This document shows, in pieces, positions 8,158 to 16,859 of a DNA stretch of 64,000 nucleotides. Each line of letters starts with the position of its first letter. Positions within the stretch are counted from its first letter, which is position 1. The translations under genes and the position numbers were made by a program. This DNA is from Burkholderia stabilis (GTDB taxonomy: Bacteria > Pseudomonadota > Gammaproteobacteria > Burkholderiales > Burkholderiaceae). The stretch covers positions 3,162,001 to 3,226,000 of the forward strand of contig NZ_CP016443.1 in NCBI RefSeq assembly GCF_001742165.1. The letters are read 5' to 3'. The notes under the pieces were generated by a model, which was not told the origin of the DNA, searched no databases, and saw only the letters and a program-made list of their open reading frames with translations.

Positions 8158-9093
8158 ATGTCCCATCCGCTGGATTCTGCCGGTTATCGGCGTCTTCTCG
8201 ACCTGCAGCGCCGCCTTCACGCGTACAACGAGCGCGAAGGCGCCGAGGACGGGCGCGACCACACGGATCCGGCGGAACCGCTGTGGTTGACGGATTTCAA
8301 CCACGTGAGCGTCGCGCCGATGCGGGCCGGGCTGCATGTGCGGTACTTCGGCGCCGCGTGGGAGGAGCCGCTCGAGTGGACGCTGCAATGTCTTGCCGAA
8401 CCGGATGTCGCCGGCGTCGTGACCGATCTGGCGTTCAGCGGCCCCGACGAAGGGGCGAACGGCACGCGCGAATGGGATTTCGGCCTGCTGCTCGATTCGG
8501 ATGCGCGTTTCCCGATGCTGCGTTCGCTGTACGTCAGGCCGACCGAGCCGGCCGATCACAACATGTCGATGATCGTGCGCCGCGACCTGATCATGCAGGA
8601 GGGCGGCGAGATTGCCCGTTTCGTCGCGAAGGCGCCGTTTCTCGCCGAGCTGACGGTGCCGAATGCGCCGGACGCGCATTTCTTCGAAACACCGTTTCCC
8701 CATCTGAGCCGGCTGCGCATCGGCGGCGGATACGACACGCAGCAGTTCATCGATCACCTGGCCGGCAGCGACAACCTGGCGTCGCTCGGTTCGCTCGATT
8801 TCTCCGAATCGACGGCGTTGCACTCCACCTGGAAGCGCGAGCGCGAAGCCGGCAGCGTGACGTCGTTCGAAGCTTACGAGCGCTTGCTGAAGAGCCGCGC
8901 CGGACAACGGCTCCACACGCTGACCCTGAGAAATACCTGTCTCGATCTGGCGGAACTCGAAGCGCTGCATGCACTGCATCCGCGGCTTCAATTCATGGTG
9001 ATCCAGGCCGGCACCGGCGGCTACGTGAGTCATTTCAAGCGCAACGTATTTCCGTGGCGCCACCTGATTCAGCGCGACCCCGGCGAAGCGTGA
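8158..9093 (+). CDS. Uncharacterised protein, leucine-rich-repeat-like
   Basis: 311 residues, no signal peptide or membrane segment, acidic. I do not recognise a named family. The sequence shows loosely repeated short segments with regularly spaced Leu (for example around residues 120, 165, 180, 205 and 260: LRSLYV, LAELTVPN, LSRLRIGG, LGSLDFSE, LHTLTLRN), which resembles a solenoid of leucine-rich-repeat type as found in STM4015-like or F-box-like LRR proteins. G+C is slightly below its neighbours. It starts at ATG 8158 after GGAG (8144-8147), has a TAGACT -10-like box at 8119-8124, and ends 10 nt from the convergent MFS gene. It may be a protein-interaction scaffold; this is an inference from the repeat pattern only. 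Confidence 0.75.
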   Translation: MSHPLDSAGYRRLLDLQRRLHAYNEREGAEDGRDHTDPAEPLWLTDFNHVSVAPMRAGLHVRYFGAAWEEPLEWTLQCLAEPDVAGVVTDLAFSGPDEGANGTREWDFGLLLDSDARFPMLRSLYVRPTEPADHNMSMIVRRDLIMQEGGEIARFVAKAPFLAELTVPNAPDAHFFETPFPHLSRLRIGGGYDTQQFIDHLAGSDNLASLGSLDFSESTALHSTWKREREAGSVTSFEAYERLLKSRAGQRLHTLTLRNTCLDLAELEALHALHPRLQFMVIQAGTGGYVSHFKRNVFPWRHLIQRDPGEA

Positions 9094-9103
9094 GCGAGCC
9101 GGC

Positions 9104-10543
9104 TCATTCGGCGGTCCGCACCGCCTGACGGGTGGCCGATGCGCCGCGATGCGCATCGGGCCGGACGAGCGTCGCGAGCAGTGCGGCCGCGGCCAGCAGC
9201 GCGACCGACACGGCCGTTTCGATCCGCAGCCCGCTGACGACCTGCGACGCACCGCCGCCACCGGCGAGTGCGCCGAACGCGGCGACGCCCATTGCGCCGC
9301 CTGCCTGCCGCGCGGTATTCAGCACGGCCGACGCGATGCCGGCCCGCTCGGGCGCGACCGACGCGAGCACGGCGGTCGTCATCGCCGGCACCGCGAACCC
9401 CATTCCCGACGGAATCAGCAGGAACGGCACGAGCAGGACGGCCAGCGGCGTCGACGCATCGACGAAGTGCAGCGATCCGTAGCCGAGTGCGGCGACGAGC
9501 GCGCCCGCCAGCATCGGCGCGCGCGGGCCGTGACGCGCGACGACCCGGCCGCTCGCGAGATTCGACAGCAGGAAGCCGCCGGTCAGCGGCAGGAACGCGA
9601 GGCCAGCCTGCAACGCTGATTCGCCGCGTGCGCGCTGCAGGTAAAGCGCGAGCACGAACACGGTGCCGTAGTACGTGAGATTCACGCAGATCCCGAACAA
9701 CACGGCCGCGCTGAAGGTGCGATGGCGGAACAGCGACAGCGGCAGCATCGGCGTGGCCGTGCGCGATTCCACCGCGACGAATGCGAGCGCGGCCAGCGCC
9801 GCCAGCGCGAAACCGCCCGCGACGACCGGATGCGCGAAACCGAGCGGGCGCCATTCGATCACCGCGCCGGTCAGCGCGGTCAGCATCGCGATCGCGATGA
9901 GCTGGCCGCGCAGGTCGAGCGCACGAGCGGGGCGGGGCGGTGCGGCCGCCTCGCGGCGCGCGGGCACCCACGCCAACGCGGCTGCGAGCCCCGCCGCGCA
10001 CAGCGGCAGGTTGACGAGGAAGATGCCGCGCCAGCCCCAGGCGGCGATCAGCAGCCCGCCGACGACCGGGCCGGCCGCGATCGAGATCGACCCGGCGGCC
10101 GTCCACCCGCCGACGGCGCGTGCGCGCAGGTGCGGGTCATGCCGGCAAGAGTCGTTGAGCAGTGCGAGCGAATTCGGCAGCATCGCGGCGGCGCCGACGC
10201 CCTGCAGCGCGCGGGCCGCGATCAGCATCGCGGGCGAGACGGCGGCGCCGCACGCGAGCGATGCGAGCGCGAACAGCACGAGGCCCGCGACGTACAGCCG
10301 GCGCGCGCCGAAACGGTCGCCGAGCGCGCCGCCCGACAGCATCAGCACTGCGAACGCGAGCGTGTACGCATCGACGACCCACTGCAGGCCGGCGACCGGC
10401 AGATGCAGGTCGCCGGCGAGATGCGCGAGCGCGATGTTGACGATCGTCACGTCGAGTTGCGTGACGACAAAACCGATGCTCACGGTCGCGACGACGCGGG
10501 TGAGCGCGGGCGGGAAGGCGGAGGAGGGTGTGGTCGTATCCAT
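9104..10543 (-). CDS. EmrB/QacA-type MFS multidrug efflux pump
   Basis: 479 residues with about fourteen membrane helices, the length of the DHA2 drug:H+ antiporter group. Seen motifs: D1-type VVDAYTLAFAVLM near helix 2, motif A GALGDRFGARR (around residue 75) and motif C-like glycine/proline pattern in helix 5. Such pumps often need a periplasmic adaptor (EmrA), but none is encoded next to it. The start at ATG 10543 has a weak ribosome-binding site. An AraC-family gene lies 216 nt upstream on the same strand and may regulate it. Substrate unknown. Confidence 0.87.
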   Translation of the reverse strand: MDTTTPSSAFPPALTRVVATVSIGFVVTQLDVTIVNIALAHLAGDLHLPVAGLQWVVDAYTLAFAVLMLSGGALGDRFGARRLYVAGLVLFALASLACGAAVSPAMLIAARALQGVGAAAMLPNSLALLNDSCRHDPHLRARAVGGWTAAGSISIAAGPVVGGLLIAAWGWRGIFLVNLPLCAAGLAAALAWVPARREAAAPPRPARALDLRGQLIAIAMLTALTGAVIEWRPLGFAHPVVAGGFALAALAALAFVAVESRTATPMLPLSLFRHRTFSAAVLFGICVNLTYYGTVFVLALYLQRARGESALQAGLAFLPLTGGFLLSNLASGRVVARHGPRAPMLAGALVAALGYGSLHFVDASTPLAVLLVPFLLIPSGMGFAVPAMTTAVLASVAPERAGIASAVLNTARQAGGAMGVAAFGALAGGGGASQVVSGLRIETAVSVALLAAAALLATLVRPDAHRGASATRQAVRTAE

Positions 10544-10759
10544 GCACCCATCGTAGGGCGCGATGGATGGGCGATGTTTCAGCGGGACGTGAAGCGTCGA
10601 TACGCGCGATGCGATGCGAGGCGGTCGGGCTGCGTGCGGGAAAGTAGCGGGAAAGAAGCAGGAAAGAAGCGGGAAGAATGAATGCTGCGACCGGATCGGC
10701 GCGTTTATCCGAACCGCGCGGCTATGCGCGTTGGCGTGTGTTCACGCAGACGGCCTCGT

Positions 10760-11533
10760 TCAATGCCGCTCGCCGCGCCAGCGGCCCGGCGCGATGCCGA
10801 AGCGCTTCGTAAACGCGTGCGTGAACGTGCTTTGATCCGCGAAACCGACCATACCCGCGATATCGACGAGCGGATGCCGGCCGTCGGCGAGCAGCACGAC
10901 GGCGGCGTCGAGCCGCAGCCGCTGCAGGTAGCGATGCGGTGTTTCGCCGAACGCGTCGACGAACAGTTGATGAAACCGGCGCATCCCGTAGCCGCAGTGC
11001 GCGGCGAGATCGGCGATGCGCAGCGGCTCGGCGAGCCGCGCGCGCAGCCAGCGGTCGATACGCGCGAAATCGAGGCCCGACTCGGGCGCGGCGATGCCGG
11101 CGTCGTCGAGCAGCGCGCCGCACAGGCGCGCGGCGGCCTGCCACTGGAAACGATGCGCGGCGGCCTGCAGCGCGTCGCCGGCCGGCGCATCGAGTTGCGC
11201 GGCCGCCGCCGCGACCTGCGCGACGAGCGACGTCAGCGCCGGATCGATGTCCACCGCGCGTGCACGGTCGAACAACCGCTGCGGCACCGCGAGCGACGCG
11301 GCGGGAAGGTCGATCACGAGCTGGCGGTTGTCGCCGAGGCCCGCGTAATCATGGCGCGCGCCGGCCGGAATCAGCCAGGCCGCGTGCCGGTCGATGCGCT
11401 GGCCGATCCCGTCCACCGCCATCACCATCGCGCCATCGACGCCGAGCACGACCTGGTGGAAGTCGTGCACGTCCGACGCTTCGCACGTGTCGTAGCGGCG
11501 CAGCGCGATGGCGGGGGAGGCGATGCGTTCCAT
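10760..11533 (-). CDS. AraC-family transcriptional regulator
   Basis: 257 residues: an N-terminal cupin-like sensing domain (residues about 1-130) and a C-terminal double helix-turn-helix typical of AraC/XylS proteins, with IADLAAHCGYGMRRFHQLF as the first HTH and DIAGMVGFADQSTFTHAF as the second, followed by GIAPGRWR. The start at ATG 11533 lacks a good Shine-Dalgarno sequence. It is downstream of the FKBP gene by 26 nt on the same strand, so it may be co-transcribed with it, and it precedes the EmrB-type pump. The cupin residues do not identify the ligand. Confidence 0.86.
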   Translation of the reverse strand: MERIASPAIALRRYDTCEASDVHDFHQVVLGVDGAMVMAVDGIGQRIDRHAAWLIPAGARHDYAGLGDNRQLVIDLPAASLAVPQRLFDRARAVDIDPALTSLVAQVAAAAAQLDAPAGDALQAAAHRFQWQAAARLCGALLDDAGIAAPESGLDFARIDRWLRARLAEPLRIADLAAHCGYGMRRFHQLFVDAFGETPHRYLQRLRLDAAVVLLADGRHPLVDIAGMVGFADQSTFTHAFTKRFGIAPGRWRGERH

Positions 11534-11559
11534 CGGAAGGAAACCGGCCGGCGGTGTCG

Positions 11560-11901
11560 TCAGACGTCGAGCAGTTCGACTTCGAACACGAGCGTCGCGT
11601 TCGGCGGAATCACGCCGCCTGCGCCGCGCGGGCCGTAGCCGAGTTGCGGCGGGATCGTCAGGCGACGCACGCCGCCGACCTTCATGCCCTGCACGCCTTC
11701 GTCCCAGCCCTTGATGACCATGCCGCCGCCGAGCACGAACGCGAACGGGTCGTTGCGGTCCTTGCTCGAATCGAATTTCTGACCGTCGGTCAGCCAGCCC
11801 GTGTAGTGGACGCTGACGGTCTTGCCGGCTTGCGCTTCAGCGCCGGTGCCTTCGGTCAGGTCTTCGTATTTGAGGCCCGACTCGGTCGTGATGACAGACA
11901 T
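11560..11901 (-). CDS. FKBP-type peptidyl-prolyl isomerase (BpML1-like)
   Basis: 113 residues, a single complete FKBP domain with the hallmark residues of the rapamycin/FK506 pocket: VHYTGWLTDGQKFDSS, the FVLGGGMVIKGWDEG strand-helix and the IPPNATLVFEVELL strand. It has no signal peptide and no Mip N-terminal dimerisation domain. From memory it is nearly identical to the B. pseudomallei Mip-like protein BpML1 (BPSS1823), a cis-trans prolyl isomerase linked to intracellular survival. The start at 11901 follows AGGAGA; a TACAAT -10 box lies 33 nt upstream. Confidence 0.93.
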   Translation of the reverse strand: MSVITTESGLKYEDLTEGTGAEAQAGKTVSVHYTGWLTDGQKFDSSKDRNDPFAFVLGGGMVIKGWDEGVQGMKVGGVRRLTIPPQLGYGPRGAGGVIPPNATLVFEVELLDV

Positions 11902-11934
11902 GACTTCTCCTGAAAGAGGTTGGGTAAAACCGCT

Positions 11935-11940
11935 ATTGTA
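11935..11940 (-). promoter_or_regulatory. Putative -10 box of the FKBP gene
   Basis: TACAAT on the minus strand, 33 nt before the start codon. No convincing -35 element is seen at the usual distance. Confidence 0.4.
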
Positions 11941-12476
11941 GGCGAGCGCGCAGCGGGCCGTCGCACGTGGCTTTCACCCGCCGGCACGGGTATCGGGGAC
12001 GCCTGCGGGATGTCGCGCGCGTGATTGCCGAAAACGCGAATGGAACGCGCGTTTGAATTTTTCTCGGGCCGCGCAACCGGGGTTGCACCATGCGAGTGCG
12101 CCGCGCGTATGAATCGATGCCGCCGACGCGGTTTGCCGCTTGCCGCGCGCCACCGCCGGATTCCGTGAAACGCTTGTCGTGCGGGACTTTCGCGCCGGTC
12201 GAAAAGCACGGCGCCGACCGTCGCGCATCGTTCGCGAGCCGTCACCGGCGTTCGAATCATGACCGCTCCGGGCGACGTTCGAGCGCCGTTTTTTCCGCCT
12301 TTCCGACCATGCCCTGTTTGGAAGCGCGCATCTACCGCGCGGCTTGCGCGCGCCGACGCGCGCGGCCTATCTTTACAGCTGTCGATGTCAAGATTTTGGC
12401 GGTGCGCGACGCGCCGCCCGGGCCTGCGCCGGCGGCGTCGGATGACGCGCCGGGCCGTGCCGGAACAAGGAGAAAG
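11941..12476. other. Intergenic region, no gene seen
   Basis: This divergent gap between the FKBP and hydrolase genes holds only arginine-rich chance reading frames. TTTACA at 12371-12376 could be a -35 element for the hydrolase gene, without a good -10 partner. Confidence 0.5.
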
Positions 12477-13400
12477 ATGAACATGAAGTCAGCCGCTTCC
12501 GCCACCGCAGCCGAGATCATGCCGGTGCGCCGCGACCTGCGTTTCGACCTGCCGGTCGAACGCGCGAAGGACTGGCATGGCCTCGGGTCGCACGTCACCC
12601 ATTTCTTCAACGCGCTGTCGCTGCTGTTCCCGGCCGGCGAGCGCTTCTTCATGGATTCGGTGCGCAATTACCGCGACCGGATCGACGATCCCGTGCTGAA
12701 GCAGCAGGTCCTCGGCTTCATCGGCCAGGAAGCGATGCACACGCGCGAGCACGTCGAATACAACGAGCTGATGCAGGCGAACCGCTTGCCCGCTCGCAAG
12801 CTCGACAAGCGCGTGTGGGCGGTGCTCGGCTACATGAAGCGCAAGCTGCCGCATTCGGTGCAGCTCGCGCATACGGTCGCGGCGGAGCACTACACGGCGA
12901 TGCTCGCCGACTGGATCCTGCGCGACCCGACGCGCCTCGAAGGTTCGGTCGAAGGTTATCGCCAGATGTGGGTATGGCACGCGCTCGAGGAAACCGAGCA
13001 CAAGGCCGTGTCGTTCGACGTATGGAACGCCGCGATGAAACCGGGGCTGCGTCGCTACCTGATCCGCATCGGCGTGTACCTGCTGACCACGCTGACGTTC
13101 TGGCCGACCGTGTTCCTGATGCATGTGACGCTGCTGTGGCGCGATCGCGATGCCAGGCATCACGTGCGCGGCATGCTGCGGATGATCGCGTTCCTGTACG
13201 GGCCGCGCCGCGGGCTGTTCCCGCGCATCATGGGCGAATGGCTGAGCTTTTTCCGGCCGGGCTTCCATCCGTGGGATCACGACAACCGCCACCATCTCGC
13301 GCGGGTCGACGCGCTCGTCGCCGCCTATGGCGAATCCGGCGGCACGTCGGCCGGCCGGGGCCGCGCGAACGCGCTGGCGCCGCTCGCGTCGGGCCGATGA
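12477..13400 (+). CDS. Metal-dependent hydrolase, PF10118 type
   Basis: 307 residues. The family (predicted metal-dependent hydrolase, related to ferritin-like di-iron folds) is recognised by the His/Glu-rich helices: GQEAMHTREHVEYNE (about 80-95), AHTVAAEHYTA (about 130) and WVWHALEETEHKAVSFDVW (about 165-183), which supply carboxylate and His ligands. Two hydrophobic stretches near 200-225 could touch the membrane. AAGGAGA (12467-12473) lies 4 nt before ATG 12477 and 10 nt before a second in-frame ATG at 12483, so either could start the protein. Its substrate is unknown. Confidence 0.85.
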   Translation: MNMKSAASATAAEIMPVRRDLRFDLPVERAKDWHGLGSHVTHFFNALSLLFPAGERFFMDSVRNYRDRIDDPVLKQQVLGFIGQEAMHTREHVEYNELMQANRLPARKLDKRVWAVLGYMKRKLPHSVQLAHTVAAEHYTAMLADWILRDPTRLEGSVEGYRQMWVWHALEETEHKAVSFDVWNAAMKPGLRRYLIRIGVYLLTTLTFWPTVFLMHVTLLWRDRDARHHVRGMLRMIAFLYGPRRGLFPRIMGEWLSFFRPGFHPWDHDNRHHLARVDALVAAYGESGGTSAGRGRANALAPLASGR

Positions 13401-13850
13401 CGTAACCGCCGCGCGGCGACGCGCGGGGCCGGATCGAACCCGTTGCGTTCGAGCATCAGTCGGGTTTATCCGACGATTGACCGAAGTCAACCGGAACCGG
13501 TTGCGCGGGCATGCGTCTGTCCGGCCGAACGGCCGCGCAGGCGCTTTTCTGCGAGCGGGTTTGGCGTGCGCCGGAGCGCACCCGCGCACTGCGCGCCAGC
13601 ACCGGCGCGGCTTTGCGCGCAGCGCGCGCATCCGTTCCGGCTTCGCGCCGTGCATGCCACCGGGATAACACCCATCTAGCCGCAGGGCCGCGGTATCGAT
13701 ATACCGTTCATGACAGTGTCCGTCCCGGCGCGATTCATGCGCAGGGGGATTTTATTCGGACGGAAATGCGGCCAATATGTCGGTTCGATCTCGGTCGTCG
13801 TACACGGCGGCGAGCCGGCGCACGATACCAACGCCAAGCGGGGAACAACG
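13401..13850. promoter_or_regulatory. Long leader of the sigma-54 activator with two inverted repeats
   Basis: No gene is seen. Two perfect inverted repeats stand out: CAACCGG-AA-CCGGTTG (13488-13503) and CGGTAT-CGAT-ATACCG (13691-13706). Both are operator-sized. They lie about 350 and 150 nt before the activator start codon. No typical -24/-12 promoter was found. Confidence 0.4.
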
Positions 13851-15332
13851 ATGGTTGCAAGGTCACCCGACGCAAACGGGCAGGCGGCGCCCGAGACGGC
13901 GCACGTGTCCGTCACCGCTCCCGAGGCCGGGCGCAAGCTGTTCGTGATCATGCGTTCGCCCGACGAACCGCTGCTGGCGCAACTGCGCGGGCTCGGCTGG
14001 GAGATCGCGGTCTCGAAAACGGCCGGCGCCGCGCAGAACATGACGTCGGGCGTGAGCGTCGCGGCCGGCCTGGTCGATTTCACGGGGTTCACGTCGCGCG
14101 ACTATCCGGCGCTGAAGGCGTGCCTGAGCCAGCCGGCGATCGGCTGGATTTCCATCGCGCAGGCCGGCATCACGATCACGCCCGCCGTGCGCGAGCTGAT
14201 CCGCAGCTACTGTTTCGATTACGTGACGCTGCCGCTACCCTACGAATGGATTTCGCACGTGCTCGGCCATGCGCGCGGGATGGCCGCGCTCGATCGCGTC
14301 GACGGCGCCGCGTATGCGGCGTCGATCGGCGAGCACGGGATGATCGGCAACTGCGAGGCGATGCAGCAGTTGTTCAGCACGATCCGCAAGGTCGCGAAGA
14401 CCGACGCCAGCGTGTTCATCTCGGGCGAGTCGGGCACCGGCAAGGAACTGACGGCGCTCGCGATTCACGAGCGTTCCGTCCGCGGCAAGGGGCCGTTCGT
14501 CGCAATCAACTGCGGCGCGATTCCGCATCACCTGCTGCAGTCGGAACTGTTCGGCTACGAGCGCGGTGCGTTCACCGGCGCGAACCAGCGGCGCGCGGGC
14601 CGGATCGAGTCGGCGAACGGCGGCACGCTGTTCCTCGACGAAATCGGCGACATGCCGGTCGAAAGCCAGGCGAGCCTGCTGCGCTTCCTGCAGGAAGGGA
14701 AGATCGAGCGGCTCGGCGGGCAGGAATCGATCTCCGTTGACGTGCGGATCATCTCGGCGACGCACGTGGATCTCGACGGCGCGGTCGAGACCGGGCGCTT
14801 CCGCGCGGATCTCTATCACCGCCTGTGCGTGCTGCGCATCCACGAGCCGCCGCTGCGCGCGCGCGGCAAGGACATCGACATCCTCGCGCACTACGTGCTG
14901 CAGAAATACAAGGCCGACAGCGGCCGCAAGATCAGCGGCTTCACGTCGGCCGCGCTCGATGCGATGCGGCGCTACGAATGGCCCGGCAACGTGCGTGAAC
15001 TGATCAACCGCGTGCGGCGCGCGATCGTGATGGCGGAGAGCCGGCTGTTGACGCCGCACGATCTCGGGCTCGAGACGCCGGGCGAGACCGAACCCGTGAC
15101 GCTCGAACAGGCGAGGGCGCTCGCCGAGCGCACCGCGATCGAGAACGCGCTGCTGCGCAACGATCACCGGATCAACAAGGCCGCTGCCGAACTCGGCATC
15201 TCGCGCGTGACGCTGTACCGGATGATGATCGAGCACGGGCTCAACGATCACGACAACAACGGCGGGAACGGCGACAACGGCGGGCACGACGGCGCGCCGT
15301 CCGGCGACGCGGGGCATCAGCGGGTCGGCTGA
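13851..15332 (+). CDS. VpsR-like sigma-54-dependent activator
   Basis: 493 residues in three parts: an N-terminal receiver-like domain without the usual phospho-acceptor pocket (about 28-145, VpsR type), a sigma-54 interacting AAA+ domain with Walker A GESGTGKE (192-199), GAFTGA loop (239-244) and Walker B GGTLFLDEIGD (257-267), and a C-terminal Fis-type HTH (NKAAAELGISRVTLYRMM), followed by a Gly/Asn/Asp-rich tail. GAFTGA shows it can contact sigma-54. ATG 13851 follows GGGGAA; an upstream in-frame ATG at 13710 would add 47 residues unlike the family. VpsR relatives switch on exopolysaccharide genes with c-di-GMP; the cepacian genes end 7.8 kb away, so EPS control is a plausible, unproven role. 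Confidence 0.85.
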   Translation: MVARSPDANGQAAPETAHVSVTAPEAGRKLFVIMRSPDEPLLAQLRGLGWEIAVSKTAGAAQNMTSGVSVAAGLVDFTGFTSRDYPALKACLSQPAIGWISIAQAGITITPAVRELIRSYCFDYVTLPLPYEWISHVLGHARGMAALDRVDGAAYAASIGEHGMIGNCEAMQQLFSTIRKVAKTDASVFISGESGTGKELTALAIHERSVRGKGPFVAINCGAIPHHLLQSELFGYERGAFTGANQRRAGRIESANGGTLFLDEIGDMPVESQASLLRFLQEGKIERLGGQESISVDVRIISATHVDLDGAVETGRFRADLYHRLCVLRIHEPPLRARGKDIDILAHYVLQKYKADSGRKISGFTSAALDAMRRYEWPGNVRELINRVRRAIVMAESRLLTPHDLGLETPGETEPVTLEQARALAERTAIENALLRNDHRINKAAAELGISRVTLYRMMIEHGLNDHDNNGGNGDNGGHDGAPSGDAGHQRVG

Positions 15333-15357
15333 GCCGCGTGCGACGTGCTGAACCGGT

Positions 15358-15744
15358 TCAGCGATAGGTCCAGAGCCGGTGCAGCACGAACGTGACGGGT
15401 GGCACGCACAGCACGACCGCGACGACGCTCCATGCGCGCGCGAGCCCGAGTGTCTCGGTGCCATGCGCGAGCAGCATCGTGACGACGAGGCCGGCCATCG
15501 CGACCGCGAGAAAGCGCGCGAAATTGCCCCAGGTCGCGCGCGACGAAAAACTCCACAGCGTGTTGGCGAGATACGAGAACGCGGTCGAGCACACGAACGC
15601 GGCCGCGTTCGCGATCACGGGCGTCGCGTCGAACAGCGCGAACATCGCGGCCGCGATCAGCGCATGCAGGCCGGTCGAGCAGAGGCCCGATACGCCGAAG
15701 CGGATCAGTCTGGCGCGTTCGGCGGCATAGAGGGTGCGGATCAT
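15358..15744 (-). CDS. GtrA-family membrane protein
   Basis: 128 residues with four membrane helices and the GtrA-like start RFGVSGLCSTGLHALIAA and mid-helix AFSYLANTLWSF. GtrA proteins are thought to flip polyprenyl-phosphate-linked sugars or to help surface polysaccharide modification. The reading frame extends 60 codons further upstream, but that part is Arg/Pro-rich; ATG 15744 gives the family's usual length. It is convergent with the sigma-54 activator gene (25 nt apart). No glycosyltransferase partner is adjacent. Confidence 0.85.
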   Translation of the reverse strand: MIRTLYAAERARLIRFGVSGLCSTGLHALIAAAMFALFDATPVIANAAAFVCSTAFSYLANTLWSFSSRATWGNFARFLAVAMAGLVVTMLLAHGTETLGLARAWSVVAVVLCVPPVTFVLHRLWTYR

Positions 15745-16859
15745 CGGCGGCGGTCGGGCGGGCAATGGGGTGTCGCGCGGTGCGCGTCGGTTGCGCAGTA
15801 TAGCCGTGCGATCGGCTGCCGGATCGGGCGGGGCGATGGCCCGGCGGTCTGGCGATCGCCGATTCGGCAAGCGGACGACCTGCGGCCCGCGCGTGCCCGC
15901 CAGCATGTAAAGCGCATGAAACATTTCGCCCCGCGAACCCCGCGAATTCGCGCGTCAAACCGGGCCGAACGGCCGGGTGCCCGTCGGTAAAAATTCCGCG
16001 CTCCATTGTTCAGTCTTGTCCGGCAAGGCTCCGCCGCCGCGCGCCCGAAGCACGTCACGTGCCGCACGTATCAGTTTCGCAACGTCCGGCGTTCTGCACC
16101 CGTTCCGGCCGTCAGTCGAAGCGGCCAGGCCCTTGTCCGGACGGGCTTGCGCGAAGCTGGCCCGCTCCTTGCGAATGAGGGCGTGCGAAAGTCGACGACG
16201 CGAGGTCCTTTCGGTCCGGCAGCGAACCCTGTCGGTACCGGCCAGGACGCAGTCCGCGGGGATGCGGCGGCGGAGCGCGGCGCAGCAGCCGCGTTCCGGC
16301 GAGCACGGAGCGTCGTCGCCTGATCGTCGGGGCGCCGGCGTTGTCCGGTTGCCGGAACAAGCACACAGACTGAAAACGGGGTAGAAAAATGATCGATCAC
16401 CACACGCCGCGGCAAGCAGGCCGCGATCGCAGTGATCCGGGGCATCGCCGATCGGACGTCGCACTTGCAGCCGGCCGGCATGCCTCGACAGGCCATCTCT
16501 CCGCCCCCGGCGCGAGGCGGATCCGGCTGGTTGCCGGTCATCCGCGCCGGGTCGGCACTTTCCTGCACGCCAACCCGATCCGCAAGGGCATGTGCACGCG
16601 GGCGCCGGTACCTCGACGCCCGATCTTCGCGTATTGACTGAATGACCGAAGTCGCGCGGCAACCGTTCGCGTTGCCGGTCGTTCGCGAGAACGATCGGTC
16701 TGCAATCCGAACGGTGTGTGAAGCGTCGTGCCGCGCGTGCGACGGATGATGAAGCCGATGCGATGGCAAACGGCGCAATGCCGTTGCCGTCCTGCGGTCA
16801 GGGGAGGGGCGGTCGGACGCGCGCGACGGGTGTTGCGCCCGTACGCGCGCGACGCCGTT
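15745..16859. other. 1.1 kb region without a convincing gene
   Basis: All frames on both strands give Arg/Pro/Ala-rich chance products without family resemblance. The best small candidate is a plus-strand frame at 16389-16637 (82 codons, about three quarters G/C in third positions, no clear ribosome-binding site), which I do not accept as a gene. TGACCGAAGTC at 16643-16653 also occurs at 13478-13488 in the leader of the sigma-54 activator. The stretch could hold a small RNA or decayed sequence; nothing more can be supported. Confidence 0.5.

Noticed and set aside
12090..12476. N-terminal extension of the PF10118-type hydrolase
   Set aside because: The extension is Arg-rich and unlike the family; AAGGAGA fixes the start at 12477 or 12483.
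13710..13850. Upstream start of the sigma-54 activator
   Set aside because: The extra 47 residues are not family-like, and the 13691-13706 palindrome would lie directly at the start.
16389..16637. 82-codon plus-strand frame in the 1.1 kb gap
   Set aside because: Arg/Pro-rich, weak codon bias, no good ribosome-binding site and no recognised family.
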